Part shown: positions 24,639 to 35,684 of the stretch, piece after piece
Layout of the letters: every line of letters starts with the position of its first letter
Numbering within the stretch: position 1 is the stretch's first letter
From: Sapria himalayana
Taxonomy: Eukaryota > Streptophyta > Magnoliopsida > Malpighiales > Rafflesiaceae
Assembly: GCA_029783825.1 (NCBI GenBank)
Contig: JAREIK010003007.1
Coordinates: 1,329,320 to 1,393,319 of the forward strand
Direction of reading: 5' to 3'
Length of the DNA stretch: 64,000 nucleotides
Position numbers and translations under genes: made by a program
Notes under the pieces: generated by a model
Seen by the model: only the letters and a program-made list of their open reading frames with translations
What the model was told of the DNA's origin: nothing
Databases searched by the model: none

Positions 24639-25989
24639 ATGGCACCTAAAGGACATGGTCGTGGTGGAGGAGAACGTGGACACAGTAATGGACCAAATTC
24701 ATCTAGTATTTTACACCATGTTGCAAATTCAGTACCATCTCATACCCCCTATATCCAGACTTCAACATCACAATCACCATCTCCATATCCATCACCATCA
24801 CCATCATTTACACCTTTACTATCACCTTCATCACATATAAGCCCACCACCCATTTTCTTTTCTGGACACACTTTTGATCCATCACCATCTGCTACACCAC
24901 ATTTTACACCAATAGTTCCTCCATTTACAAAACCATCAACATCATCAAATGTTGTGCATTCCTCTATATTCAGTGCTAAGTTAGTAATGGAGATTGTGGA
25001 TGGGAGGTATAATAAATATGTAAATATTACTTGAATAAAAAATTATGATATTTCTATTAGTGGTTTTTTTATATATAGTTATGATTTGCTTTTTTTCAAT
25101 ATTATTTATTTATTTGTAGAGTTTTATTCCATCTCAAAAGTGTTTAGCTATAATTACAAAGTCTTTCAAGAAAATGGTTAATTCTAAAGCATTCTTCTAG
25201 GCTGGATAATTATGTCGAGATCCCAATTTTTATGAGATTTTCAGAAAGATGCATGTGAAGAAAGTAGATGGCCATTTTATAGACAAGTCTCAGATGATTG
25301 TTGTAAGAATTTGTTATATTAATAAAATTTCATAGTACTATAGTAAATTTTTAAAGCTGTTTGGAATGCAAAATATTTAATTTATTTTATGTATATCTAT
25401 AATAGTATTTTTCTTTATTTTTTCAGAGGAAATAATGGAGGAACATGTGATAGATGCTTCTCAATAAGTTGAGGGTTCTATGGATCTGCAACCAATTGAC
25501 TATGATCCTATCTATTTGGAGACTATTGAAGGTCAAAAGAAGTAGCAAGTGCATGATATCGACTCAAAGGGAGTGGTATTTTGTTGTAGTAGTCGTGCTT
25601 CAAATTCATCTGTCACAACAATGGTGGATGAGACGGTCGAACAACAAGTAATAAAAACAAGTGAACATTTTGAAGTTAAGGAGATAGAAATGAAAGAGAA
25701 GGATGAGCATATATCTCATTTAAAGAAAGAAATGCATGAATTAAAAGAAGAGATGGATGAGCAGATTACTAATTTGAGGGAAGAAATGCAAGAAATGAAA
25801 GAAGAAAAGGATGAGCAGATTACTTATTTGAAGGAAGAAATGCAAGAAATTAAAAAAATGAATGATGAATTGAAAGAAATTAAGAATGTAATGCAACAAC
25901 AAATGTCCTATATTGGGTCACAATTAGTAGCATTGACACGACATATAGTATTCCAAGATCTAGTTGCGAAACCTCGTAGGAGAGGCTAG
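24639..25989 (+). pseudogene. Transposase_24 (TNP1-like) pseudogene of E3
   Basis: Exon 1 24639-25006 starts MAPKGHGRGGGERGH and is then Ser/Pro/His-rich, ending KLVMEIVDG at a GT donor. Exon 2 is 25122-25302: FIPSQKCLAIITKSFKKMV, then in-frame TAG and TAA, then DPNFYEIFRKMHVKKVDG. Exon 3 is about 25427-25989: MEEHVIDASQ, QPIDYDPIYLETI, VVFCCSSRASNSS, then a coiled coil of 18-residue units (DEQITNLREEMQEMKEEK), ending in AKPRRRG. Compared with E5 and E2, roughly 650 bp is missing between SKAFF and RDPNF, removing the exon with the conserved EDWPKW..YW core. Further stops occur near 25474 and 25543. The gene follows the TNP2 stop by about 145 bp and precedes the captured BPC piece. Not functional as it stands. 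Confidence 0.8.
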
Positions 25990-25999
25990 CACAAATTCA

Positions 26000-26480
26000 C
26001 AAACTAATTATGAAGATGATTTCGTATTAGAATTATTTCTAAACTATTTTTGATTTTTGTCTGTGTAGCAAAATAGACTAAGATATTTTTTTAGGTATCG
26101 ATTTTTTTATTATGGTTTTTTTCTTTGCTTTTCCAATTAACCTAATAATGAATCTTTGAAGGACATTTGATGTGAGACGCATGAAAAAATTTTGATTCAA
26201 AGCCTACAGACATTGTCATAGTCCTTCCTATGCATGGGTCCTATCTTTATCGATCTTTGATGGATCAAAAGGATGTCAAGCTTCTATTATCTTCATTATT
26301 TTTGTAGGCACACACTCTCTCTAAACTTCATTGCTGGACATATTTTAGATATTTGTTGAAATTATATGACTATAAACTTCGATTTGTGTTTATTCATATC
26401 TATAATTACTATTTTTATATATCTGTGAATATGTTTGTGTGTACCTGAATATTTTGAGTAGAGTTTTAGCCTATTATAGG
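26000..26480 (+). other. 3' flank of the E3 Transposase_24 gene
   Basis: Non-coding sequence conserved with 7380-7880 in E2 and 42250-42760 in E5 (both opposite strand). It contains AATCTTTGAAGGACA, a conserved block around TTGTCATAGTCCTTCC, and TATTATAGGTATGTAAAAAG at the right edge, where homology with E2 stops and the captured gene begins. Confidence 0.6.
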
Positions 26481-26481
26481 T

Positions 26482-27045
26482 ATGTAAAAAGCTTGGCTAG
26501 TCCTTTTGGTACTGGGAACAACATGTTAGCTTCTTAAGTTGTGAAATGAACGAAAAAATTCTAGTCCCACTCAGACACAGGTTTGTTCTTGTCACTCTTA
26601 TTTCGTGTAGATCTGCTTTGTTACTGTTCAGTTCTACGATAGCTTATCATTGGTCATTGGTGAAATTAAACTTTTGAAATGTTAATAGCCATTATGATTG
26701 CTAATGAAATTCAATTAAATGAGTTCATTTTGTTTGTTCTCCTACTCTTTCATATTTGTAGTTTCATTGATGACAATAGGCTGAACATGAGGAACTGTGC
26801 CTATTACCAGCTATTTTTCCAGGGGCATCTTGGTCTGCAACTGATACCTAGCATGCGAGACCACGACGAGAAGCCTTACTTACCAGGATGTGATCTAAAC
26901 AACTTTATGGTTAATGCCAACAATTCATTCAATCCCCATGAATCCATTGTCTCCAACACTTCTCTTGCACTATAATTGATTAAAATGGATGGATAAAATA
27001 AAGAGATAAGTTTTTGAAGTTTTGGCCCATCTTTATGAAGTATAA
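26482..27045 (+). pseudogene. Captured 5' fragment of a BBR/BPC (BASIC PENTACYSTEINE, GAGA-binding) transcription factor gene
   Basis: An untranslated exon ends at CACAG|GTTTGTTC (about 26581); an intron runs to TTTGTAG at 26761; then coding sequence: IDDNRLNMRNCAYYQLFFQG, HLGLQLIPSMRDHDEKPYLP, GCDLNNFMVNANNSFNPHES, and after a break RDKFLK. This matches the N-terminus of class I BPC proteins (MDDDG..NMRNWGYYEP, GHLGLQLM, KPFLPGR, WINQREKFLNMLP). BPCs bind GA/CT-repeat DNA through a C-terminal zinc-finger-like domain, which is absent. The start ATG is now ATT (26766), and stops lie in the WINQ region, so it cannot make BPC. E5 carries the same fragment with its ATG. It was copied with a 5' intron, so capture was from genomic DNA. 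Confidence 0.88.
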
Positions 27046-27049
27046 ATGG

Positions 27050-27410
27050 GATAATACAAATTAGTTGTAGTTTTGTGTCATATGAGGTTATGTGATTATA
27101 TTTATGTGTATATATAGGTATGTGTATACTATAGTATATATGTAGATATATAATCAGTATCATATATACTACAGTACATATGTACATATATAATCAGTAC
27201 CATATATATTATAGTATATATGTACATATTTACTCAGTATCAAATATACTGAGTATATATGTAGATATACTTAGTATATATGCACATAAAATAGTGTAGT
27301 CTATAGTACATATAGACTGCACTATTATACGTGCATATATACTATAGTATATATGTACGTATATACTATAGTATTATATGTACATATATATAAGTTTTGT
27401 ATGGAATTAA
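27050..27410 (+). repeat. Palindromic GTACATATATACT satellite of E3
   Basis: Repeated, largely self-complementary units GTACATATATACT/AGTATATATGTAC, spaced about 20-40 bp. The same satellite occupies 4780-4960, 5720-5920 and 6890-7080 in E2, and 39040-39560, 40320-40680 and 41320-41640 in E5. Confidence 0.8.
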
Positions 27411-27575
27411 ATCATTTAAAATAAAAAATTTAAATATTAAGTTGTGTTTCAAAAATATGTCCAAACTAATGTGTTTGGAAACAATGTGGCAAAGCCGTCT
27501 TTGTGAACGGCGGCCATTGCCACGCTATTAATTTTTAAAAATCATTGGTTGACATTGTTAATGTCGGCTATTGAA
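27411..27575 (+). repeat. Hairpin-forming repeat block, copy B
   Basis: The core GTGGCAAAGCCGTC..ACGGCGGCCATTGCCAC (27487-27523) folds into a stem of about 15 bp around TTTGTGA. It is followed by a short palindrome, GACATTGTTAATGTC. About 120 bp is shared, inverted, with 9165-9310. It replaces the 3' end of E3, so it probably marks an insertion or recombination junction. Confidence 0.6.
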
Positions 27576-27935
27576 TATATTGTAAGGATTCCATTATGCC
27601 CCTCGCCAATGGCTTCACGCCCCTACCACTCACCCACACCCCTCGCCCCTCGCCCATCACCCCTCGCCCCTCACCCCTTGGCCCTAGTCACTCGTGCCTC
27701 ACCCCTCGCCCCTCGTTCATTGCTGCTCACCACTCGCCCCTCGCCTCTCGTCCCTCACTCCTTCATGGACTTACTAGAGCTTCATCGAGCTCTACGTCAG
27801 AGCTCCATTGAGTTCCTTCATGGAGCTCCATCGAGCTCCAGCGAGCTCGAAGTGGAGCCGGACACGGAGCTCGACGGAGCACCTCGAGCTCCGTGAATGA
27901 GCTCTCTGGAGCTCCTCGAGCTCACTAGATTTTCT
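27576..27935 (+). repeat. GC-rich minisatellite: CCCCTCG / GAGCTC repeats
   Basis: The first part repeats CCCCTCGCC and CACCCCTCG units (27597-27765). The second part is rich in GAGCTC and GAGCTCCATCGAGCTC-like palindromic units (27770-27925). The sequence then switches abruptly to AT-rich CACTA sequence of E4. Open frames here are low-complexity Pro/Ser/His-rich peptides and not credible genes. Confidence 0.75.
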
Positions 27936-29460
27936 CAGGCTAATTATATCGAGACAAAAACCTTTGCTAAATAATTATCTGATTTTTTTTACTATTTTAT
28001 ATTTTTTTTGTAAGTGATTATTTCTTAAATTTTATTTTTCACAAAATATATCCATTTAGAAAAGAATTTTTCCTTAGCTATTTGAAGTAGGGATAATTTT
28101 GATCTCTAATCTGTAATGATTTATATTTTTTTAATTTATTATTTATTTTAATATTTTATTTAATTTTGTTGATTAAATATATGTCATGGTCTATAGATGA
28201 GCGATTCTTGAAAGACACATTCTTCTAATAAAATTATAAAAATAGGAATTATAAATATATATTTTATAAAATTATTAAAATACAAAAGATACGTTATGTT
28301 AATAAGAACTAAAATAATTATTTTTATGATTATAAAAATTTTAAAAAATTATACAAAAAATTGTTCTAAAATTTTTAATTAAGAAACTTAAAATTTTGTA
28401 TTAAAGTAACATAAAATAATTAATTCTATAATTATAATAATTTTTAAGTTATTTTAAAAAATAAATGAACATACATTAAATTTTCTACTAATATAAAGGT
28501 AAAAAAATTCATTGTATGATTAAATAGAATATATTTACAAAAATATTTGAATTGACGAATAAACTAGTAAAAATTAATATTATTATAAGTATAAAAAAAA
28601 ATTTATGATTATAAAAAAATTTTAAAAAATTAATTACTACAAATTTTGAAAATCTTTAATTATAATAAAAATTTAAATTTTTTCATTAGCTTTTAAAAGA
28701 TAATAAATTGATATTTAAAAATAAATACATAGATGTTTGCCTTTACTAAAATTTATAAGAATTAAATAATTGAGTAATATTTTTACTATTAGCTTTTAAA
28801 ATTTACTCTTTATTAAAATAATAAATATAACTTTTTAAAATTATCTTCTCACTTTAAGTAATTTTTAGAATTTTAAAAATTATAAATGATATCAAAAAAT
28901 ATAAAATTTTATGCCTTTAAAATTATTTCATATTATATTTATAAAAATTAATATGTATTCTTAAAAATTTATAACCATAAAATATATATATTTATATATT
29001 TTTCAACATAATGAGTATTTATAATTCTTAGGAGAGTGGCTTAAAGACCAATAATCTTTTCATGTGTGCATTGCAATAAGAAGTTTATAAATCTTGTAGC
29101 CAAGATTTTTTTTTTCCTACTTGGAAGGATCTACATCTATTTTTTGAAATTATTTATATATTTATTGTTTAATTAATTTGATAATTAAAATTGCAAGGTA
29201 TTTGTTTTATATGTGTGCTATGCTACCCTAATAATAACTTGTTGAAAATAATTTATTAATTTAAAAAAAGAGTAGTATTTATGTTATATATATATATATT
29301 TATTATTTAATACATTTTTTGATAATTAAAAAATAAAAGATTTACGGAATATTAATACTTCTAAAACTGTCATGTTGTCCAGAGGCAACTACAAGTATCT
29401 AACTAGCACCATTTGCCTCTCTCTCTTGATGCGAATATATCAAAAAACTTTATATAAATG
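27936..29460 (+). other. AT-rich 5' region of E4, no gene
   Basis: A/T sequence homologous to 60900-62050 in E6 and more distantly to 19950-21300 in E3. An island at 29365-29430 (TCATGTTGTCCAGAGGCAAC) is less AT-rich but has no recognisable coding. Confidence 0.6.
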
Positions 29461-29469
29461 GAATTAACA

Positions 29470-30860
29470 ATATGTATATCAACATATTAGTATATATAAA
29501 TGTATTTATCTACATCAATACCAATACATAGCCATATGTCTAAATATATATAATTACATGAAAAACTATATATAACTACATCTACAACATGTATAACTAC
29601 ATTTATAACTATATGGATAACTATGTGTGCAATCACACATGTAACTATAATTATAATTAAAACGTACAACATTTATATATAACTATATGTTTAACTATAT
29701 ATGTATAATTATTTATAAATATTTGTATAACTATATAAATCTCTTTATAACTATATTTAATTATATTTGTAACTATGTAAACTAACTTTTATAACCATAT
29801 TTATAACTATATATACCTATTTTTTAACTATATTATAATTTATAACTATATGTATAATTCTATATAACTATATTTCTAGCAAAATATACTATTTGTATAA
29901 TAATATATAACAATAAATAATTGTATCTTACTATATGTATAACTATAAAAACTGTATAAGTAACTATATTTAAATATATAATTAACAATATATATTTAAT
30001 ATACATTTTTATATATTAATATATACAAAAGTATTTTACTATATATATACCAAAACATAACTATATGTATAAATATATAAAATTATATGAAAAAATATAT
30101 TTTCCAAGGTGTATAAATATAAGTTTACCTATATGTGTATCTATAAATATAACCACATGTAACTATATTTATAATTGTATGTATAACAACCTACAACATT
30201 ATGTTTAGCTATATGTGTATAACTATATATAAATATTTGTATAGCTATATAAAACAATATATAATTAAATATAACTATAATTGTAACTATGTATACATAT
30301 ATGTAAATCGATATATTTGTTTATAACTTTATATAGTTTTATGTATAAATACTTATAACTACTTGTATGAATAGACACAAACATAATTATATGTTTAACT
30401 ATAAATAAATTTCTATAACTATAGATAATATATGTATAATAATATATAACTATAAATAATTATATTTTACTATATGTATAACAATAAAAACTTTATATGT
30501 AACTATATTTAAATAAATAATTTATAACATATATTTAATATACATTTTTATATATTAATATATACAAATGTATTTTAATATATCTATACCTATACATTAC
30601 TATATGTATAAATATATATAATTATATGAAAAAATATATATACCTACATGTATAAATATAAGTGTAATTATATGTGTAACTATATGTATAACCACAAGTA
30701 ACTATATTTATAATTACATGTATAACAACATTCAAAACTTTATAATTAAATATAACTATATTTGTAACTATGTATACATATATGTATACTTATATCTAAA
30801 TCTATATATTTGTTTATAACTTTGTATACGTTTATATATAACTACATATAACTACTTGTA

Positions 30861-30895
<35 letters not shown>

Positions 30896-31428
30896 CTATA
30901 AGTTTGACTATATATAACTATTTATAACTACATATACTATATGTATAATAATATATAACTATAAATAATTATTTCTTACTATATGTATAACTATAAAAAC
31001 TTTATACATAATTATATTTAAATATATAAGTTTCAACATATATTTACTATACATTTTTATATATTATTATATAAAAATGTATTTTACTATATCTATACAT
31101 ATACATAACTATATCTATAAATATATATAATTATATGCAAAAATATACATACCTACATGTATAAATATAAGTTTTACTATGTTTGACTACATGTATAACC
31201 ACATGTAACTATATTTATAATTACATGTATAAAAAAATACAACATTATGTTTAACTATATGTGTATACCTATATATAAATATTTGTATAACTATATAAAA
31301 CTTTATATAAATAAATATAACTATATTTTTAACTATGTATACATATATGTATACATATATGTAAATCTATATATTTGTTTATAACTTTGTATACATTTAT
31401 GTATAACTACATATAACTACTTGTATGA

Positions 31429-31473
<45 letters not shown>

Positions 31474-31560
31474 AATGTATTTATATATAACTATGTGTTT
31501 ACCTATGTATAACTATTTATAACTACATATACTATATGTATAATAAAATATAATTATAAT
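29470..31560 (+). repeat. TA-rich tandem satellite of E4
   Basis: Repeats of TATAACTA, GTATAACTACA and ACTTGTATGAATA. Landmarks near 30362, 30854 and 31422 define units of about 0.49-0.57 kb, the longest such array wholly inside the window. A (GTAT)n run lies at 31449-31472, where E3 has (GT)n. The start (29470-29600) matches 63600-63730 in E6 closely. Confidence 0.8.
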
Positions 31561-31830
31561 TGGGATAATACTAATTTGTTGCACTAACTTGAAATTAAAT
31601 GGCAAAAGATATAATATCATTAATATGTAAGCACATAGCATGACAGTGTCCGTTGATCAGATATAGCATGCTGTTTAAATGAGGGTCGTACTCTTACCTA
31701 ATCCCACCCCTTGGGCCTCATGCTCATATATGAACTTTATCTAACAAACGATGTAATATTTGATAGTTTTGTATAGAAGAAAATGTTTTATTTTTTTATG
31801 TAATTCCTCATTCTAACACTACATTCTTTG
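31561..31830 (+). promoter_or_regulatory. Conserved leader/promoter-proximal block of E4
   Basis: GGGATAATACTAATTTGTTG, TAAGCACATAGCATGA and CAGATATAGCATGCT recur at 23820-23950 in E3 and at 45470-45640 in E5. It always lies between the TA satellite and the (CT)n tract, i.e. just upstream of the TNP2 leader. Conservation in three copies suggests a functional element segment, perhaps promoter or 5' UTR. Confidence 0.5.
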
Positions 31831-32015
31831 TGTGTCTCTATCTTCCTATCTCATTCTTTATGTGTCACTCTCTTTCTCTTTTTCTTTCTGTGTCACACAC
31901 ACTCTCTCTATTGCTATTTTCTTTCTTACACTCCTTTCTTGCTTTCCCTCTCTCTCTCTCTCACTCTCTCTGTCTCCCTATCTCTCTCTCCCCCTCCCTC
32001 TCCCCCTTCAACCTT
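31830..32015 (+). repeat. (CT)n tract upstream of TNP2 in E4
   Basis: Pyrimidine-rich tract with CTCTCTCTCT and CCCTCTCCCC runs, at the same place as in E3 and E5, but here followed by intact spacer and the TNP2 start. This shows the tract is ancestral and predates the deletion. Confidence 0.85.
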
Positions 32016-32259
32016 TAAATTTCTTTCTTTTTTGCTTCCTTTCTTGTCCATTATAATATTTTGCTTTCTTTATCTAGTAGTAGCATGATATCTATTCATG
32101 TAGATTCTTACAATGCATTACCTTGATATTCATGATATTTAATTTTTAAATATTCATCTATAAGTAATTTTATTTAATTATTAGTATATTTTGAAGTAAT
32201 TGAATGTTTAATTCAAAATAATGATTGAGCATTATTATTTGTAAATAAAACAAGACAAA

Positions 32260-35200
32260 ATGAGTTTAGATTGTCAGTGGATGTATAAAAGGTTTATGAA
32301 TGGAATTCTGAATAAAGATTTTTTGAGTGGGCTTGAAACTTTCATCAATTTGCATGTAGTCAATCGAGATGGATGGATAGAGAAAAAATTAAGTGTCCAT
32401 GTAATCATAACAAGTGTCAGAATATCTCTTTTTATGATCAAAACACTATAAGATACAATTTAGCTAGATATGGTTTTGTACAAAATTATTTTATTTTGAT
32501 TTATCATGTAGAAAGTACAATGGCTCTGAACATTGATCGAAATGAGGGTATTGAATCATTTGCTTGTGGTGAAGAAGCATCAAACACATACCATATAATG
32601 GTCATGGAAGGTTCTGGTGCTAACTTCATTATGGATTACATGGATGAACCACATAATCATGAAGATCAAAAATTTTATGAAATGCTTAAAGCTATAGATA
32701 ATGAGTTGTGGCCTGGTTATAAAACACATTCGCAATTGTCACTTGCAACTCAACTTATGAGCATTAAGTTAGAAAATCATATGTTTGAAAAATTATTTGA
32801 TCAGGTGACAGAACTGATGGAAGAGATTATTCCGGATAATAATTTGGTCACTAACAACATTTATAATACTAAAAAGTTACTACGATGAATGAGTCAACTA
32901 GTGAAAAAAATTGATTGTTGTTTCAATGGATGTATGTTATTTTGAGGTGGTGATAGTGATTTAATTAGCTATAAGTGTTGTGATCATCCTCGGTTTAAGA
33001 AGGCACCTCGTGTTGCATATATACTACAAAAATTGAAATTTACATTTAAGAAACGTATTATTTTCCTTTAATTCCTCAATTGTAATGACTATATGCATCA
33101 AATGATATAGAAAATGATATGAAGTGGCATTCTGAGCATGAGGTTGAAGAAGGTGTAATGTGTCATCCATCATATTCACTTGCTCGGAAGCATTTTAATC
33201 ATATACATCAAGATTTTGCAGCTGAAAGTCAAAATGTGAGATTTGGTTTTAGCACAGATGGATTTCAGCAATTTGGGCAATCTGGACAATAGTATTCAAC
33301 ATGACCAGTTATAGTGACACCTTATAATTTGTCTCTGCGGTTGTGTATGAAGGAGTAATATATATATTTGTTTATATTGGTTCCAGGGCCAAAAAAATTG
33401 AAAGAAATGCTAGATATTTTCTTACAGCCTCTTATAGCAATACATATGATATTTCAAAGAAGCAAAATACCTTTATGCAGGTGGCCCTTATGTTGATGGT
33501 AAGTGATATTTCTACATATTCAATGTTGTCTTACTGGAGTACTATAGAATGATTCACATGCTCATATTGCATGAAAAAGTTTCATGCATTTACCCTCAAA
33601 TTTAGTAGTAAATAGTCATGGTTCGATGACCATCATAATTTTCTAGCTACGAATCATTCATTCCAAAGAAATAGAACTATATTTCAAAAAATTAAAACTG
33701 TGATGACAATTGCACCAACAACTCATTCAGGAGATAATATTATAATAGACCAATATGCAAAATATTTGGCTAGAGGAAACGTAGTATTTTTTGGGACTTG
33801 CCCTATTGGAAGTCCAACTTAATTCCTCATAACTTGGATGTAATGCATATTGAAAAAATGTGTTTGAAATTGTTTTCAACATTGTATTTAATGTAGATTG
33901 AAAAAAAAGACAATTTAAAATCAAGACAATAGTTGAATGATTACTGACAGCATCCTGGATTGAAACTAAACGAGGCAACAAGAAAATTTTCTAAAGCATG
34001 TTAGACACTTTATTAGAAGGAAAGAAATATATTGTGTGAATGAGTTAAATATTTGAATTTTTCTGATGGATATGTGTCAAATACGTGTAGATGCATGGAT
34101 ATAAAGGATCTTAAGTTATTTGGAATGAAAAGTCATGACTATCACGTATTTATGCAGAGATTAATATCAATTGCATTCCATGAATTACTTTCCCTAAGTA
34201 TTTGGAAGATCCTCACAGAACTTTGTTTGTTTTTCAAACAACTAACTGCAACCACAATCAAAATAGATGATATAGTGAGACTGGAGAATGACATACTACT
34301 TATTCTTTGTAAGCTTGAATGGATATTCTCACCGAGCTCTTTTGACTCAATGGAGTATTTGCCGGTCCATTTGGCATATGAAGCAAAGATAGTAGGGCCA
34401 ATGTAATATAGGTGGATGTATCCATTTGAGAGGTAAAAACATATAATTAGTTGGGTTTTATTATTTCATATATAAAGTAATATTGTAATTTAATATAATT
34501 GAAACCTAACATTATGGTTGTAGGGAACTTCATAAGTGGAAATTGAATGTTAGAAAGAAGGCAAAAGTTGAAGTTTCAATTTGCAATGCAAATTTAGTAG
34601 AAGAAGCATAATCATTTTATTCTTATTATTTTGAGGATCATGTCGATACAAAGAATAGAAATATGCCTCGTAATGATGAAGGTCATGTGATGGCAGAAGA
34701 TGATTCTGAGGACAAACTATCTATCTTCAAGCACCTTGGAAGAGCATTTGGAAGAACAAAGCAAAGATGTATGATAGATGAAAAGTACAAAGCAACTCAG
34801 AGCTATGTTTTACTTAATTGTGAGGAGGCTGCACCATATTTTGAGTATATATACACAAAATAGTTGCAGGAAAATGATCCTTCAAATAGATATTCTAATA
34901 TTTTCATTGATAATCTAAGTAAAGGCACATTTAGATTTGTGACAACCAATCCCAGGTATTTTTTCAATGGATATAAATGTCACACAATCAGGCATGGTTC
35001 TTCTAAAATAATAATGAAAAGTGGTGTATGCTTTAAATGCTCAGGTTATAGCGTAGATGAGAATGATTATTATGATCAACTAATAGAAGTTATTGAGTTG
35101 GAGTATCCTGGACTCAAAAATAATAGAATTGCATTATTAAAGTGTGAGTAGTTTGATCCCACATGAAATGTGGGCACAAAGATTAATTCGGATTATAAGC

Positions 35201-35600
35201 TAGTGGATGTTAACCATAAATATAAATATAATCGATATTAGCCATTTATTATGGCAGTTAAAGCCACACAAGTATGTTATTATGCATATCCAAGGTTATC
35301 TTGTGATAAGAGTGATTGGTGGGTGATTTGCAAAATAAAAGCTTGATCAAATTTTGAAGTGCTTACATATCAAGAAAGAAGTGCAGACTTAGCTATTGCA
35401 CTAGAATTCCAAAAATATGATATAAATAATATGTAGCCTGTGCATGTGGATGAAGATCTAGAATATTTATGTGACTCAAATGGTGACCTAATAGAAATTG
35501 AAGATGATCAATTTCTATCTGAAGATGAGTTGGAACTTCCATCGGAATAGATGAAATGTCAGAAGATCCATTAGAGGATGTTAGTTATGTAGGTAATTAA
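32260..35600 (+). pseudogene. TNP2-like CACTA transposase pseudogene
   Basis: The catalytic transposase (Transposase_21 class) of plant CACTA elements. Start region 32260: WMYKRFMNGILNKDFLSGLE, then after a frameshift KIKCPCNHNKCQNISFYDQN (transposase-associated domain). The central domain follows from about 33000: EVEEGVMCHPSYSLA, FSTDGFQQFGQSGQ, PVIVTPYNLS, YSMLSYWST, NLDVMHIEK (33830). The FSTDGF and NLDVMHIEK signatures keep conserved acidic residues. Then 34053-34406 (KSHDYHVFMQRL, LFFKQLTATTIKIDD, HLAYEAKIVGPM; DUF4218-like), 34663-34860, and 34864-35151 (YYDQLIEVIELEYPGL, ALLKCE; DUF4216-like), plus the acidic tail shared with E3/E5. At least two introns can be seen, e.g. the break near 34434-34520. 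Many stops and frameshifts (CGA to TGA at 32886, TGG to TGA, CAG to TAG near 33290) make it inactive. Confidence 0.9.
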
Positions 35601-35648
35601 ACTATCTATCTGTCTTTAGATCTATCTTTCTATCAATCTCTCTAAATA

Positions 35649-35684
<36 letters not shown>

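Larger units (their letters stand above)
19946..27410 (+). mobile_element. E3: internally deleted, end-truncated CACTA element
   Basis: Plus-strand order: remnant of the subterminal region (TTTTTTAGCTAATAAGATCGAG), AT-rich 5' region, leader and intron, TA satellite, (CT)n tract, the last codons of TNP2, the Transposase_24 gene, a captured BPC gene fragment and a palindromic TAC-TATA satellite. This matches E5 read on the opposite strand nearly block for block. Both termini are missing: the 5' end is cut by the GATA tract and the 3' end by the hairpin block. Most of TNP2 is deleted. Confidence 0.8.
27936..35600 (+). mobile_element. E4: 5' half of a CACTA element with a TNP2 gene
   Basis: Begins inside the 5' subterminal region (GCTAATTATATCGAGACAAA, no terminus). 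It continues through the AT-rich 5' region, the TA satellite (29470-31560), a conserved block (31560-31720), the (CT)n leader tract and the TNP2 gene, then stops a few bases after the TNP2 stop codon where the TATC tract begins. The Transposase_24 gene and 3' end are absent. Its 5' region is closest to E6 (compare 28440-28560 with 61210-61350). Confidence 0.8.

Noticed and set aside
19946..35600. E3 plus E4 as one complete autonomous element
   Set aside because: Gene order is wrong (Transposase_24 before TNP2), both parts have their own 5' region and TA satellite, and they are separated by unrelated blocks.
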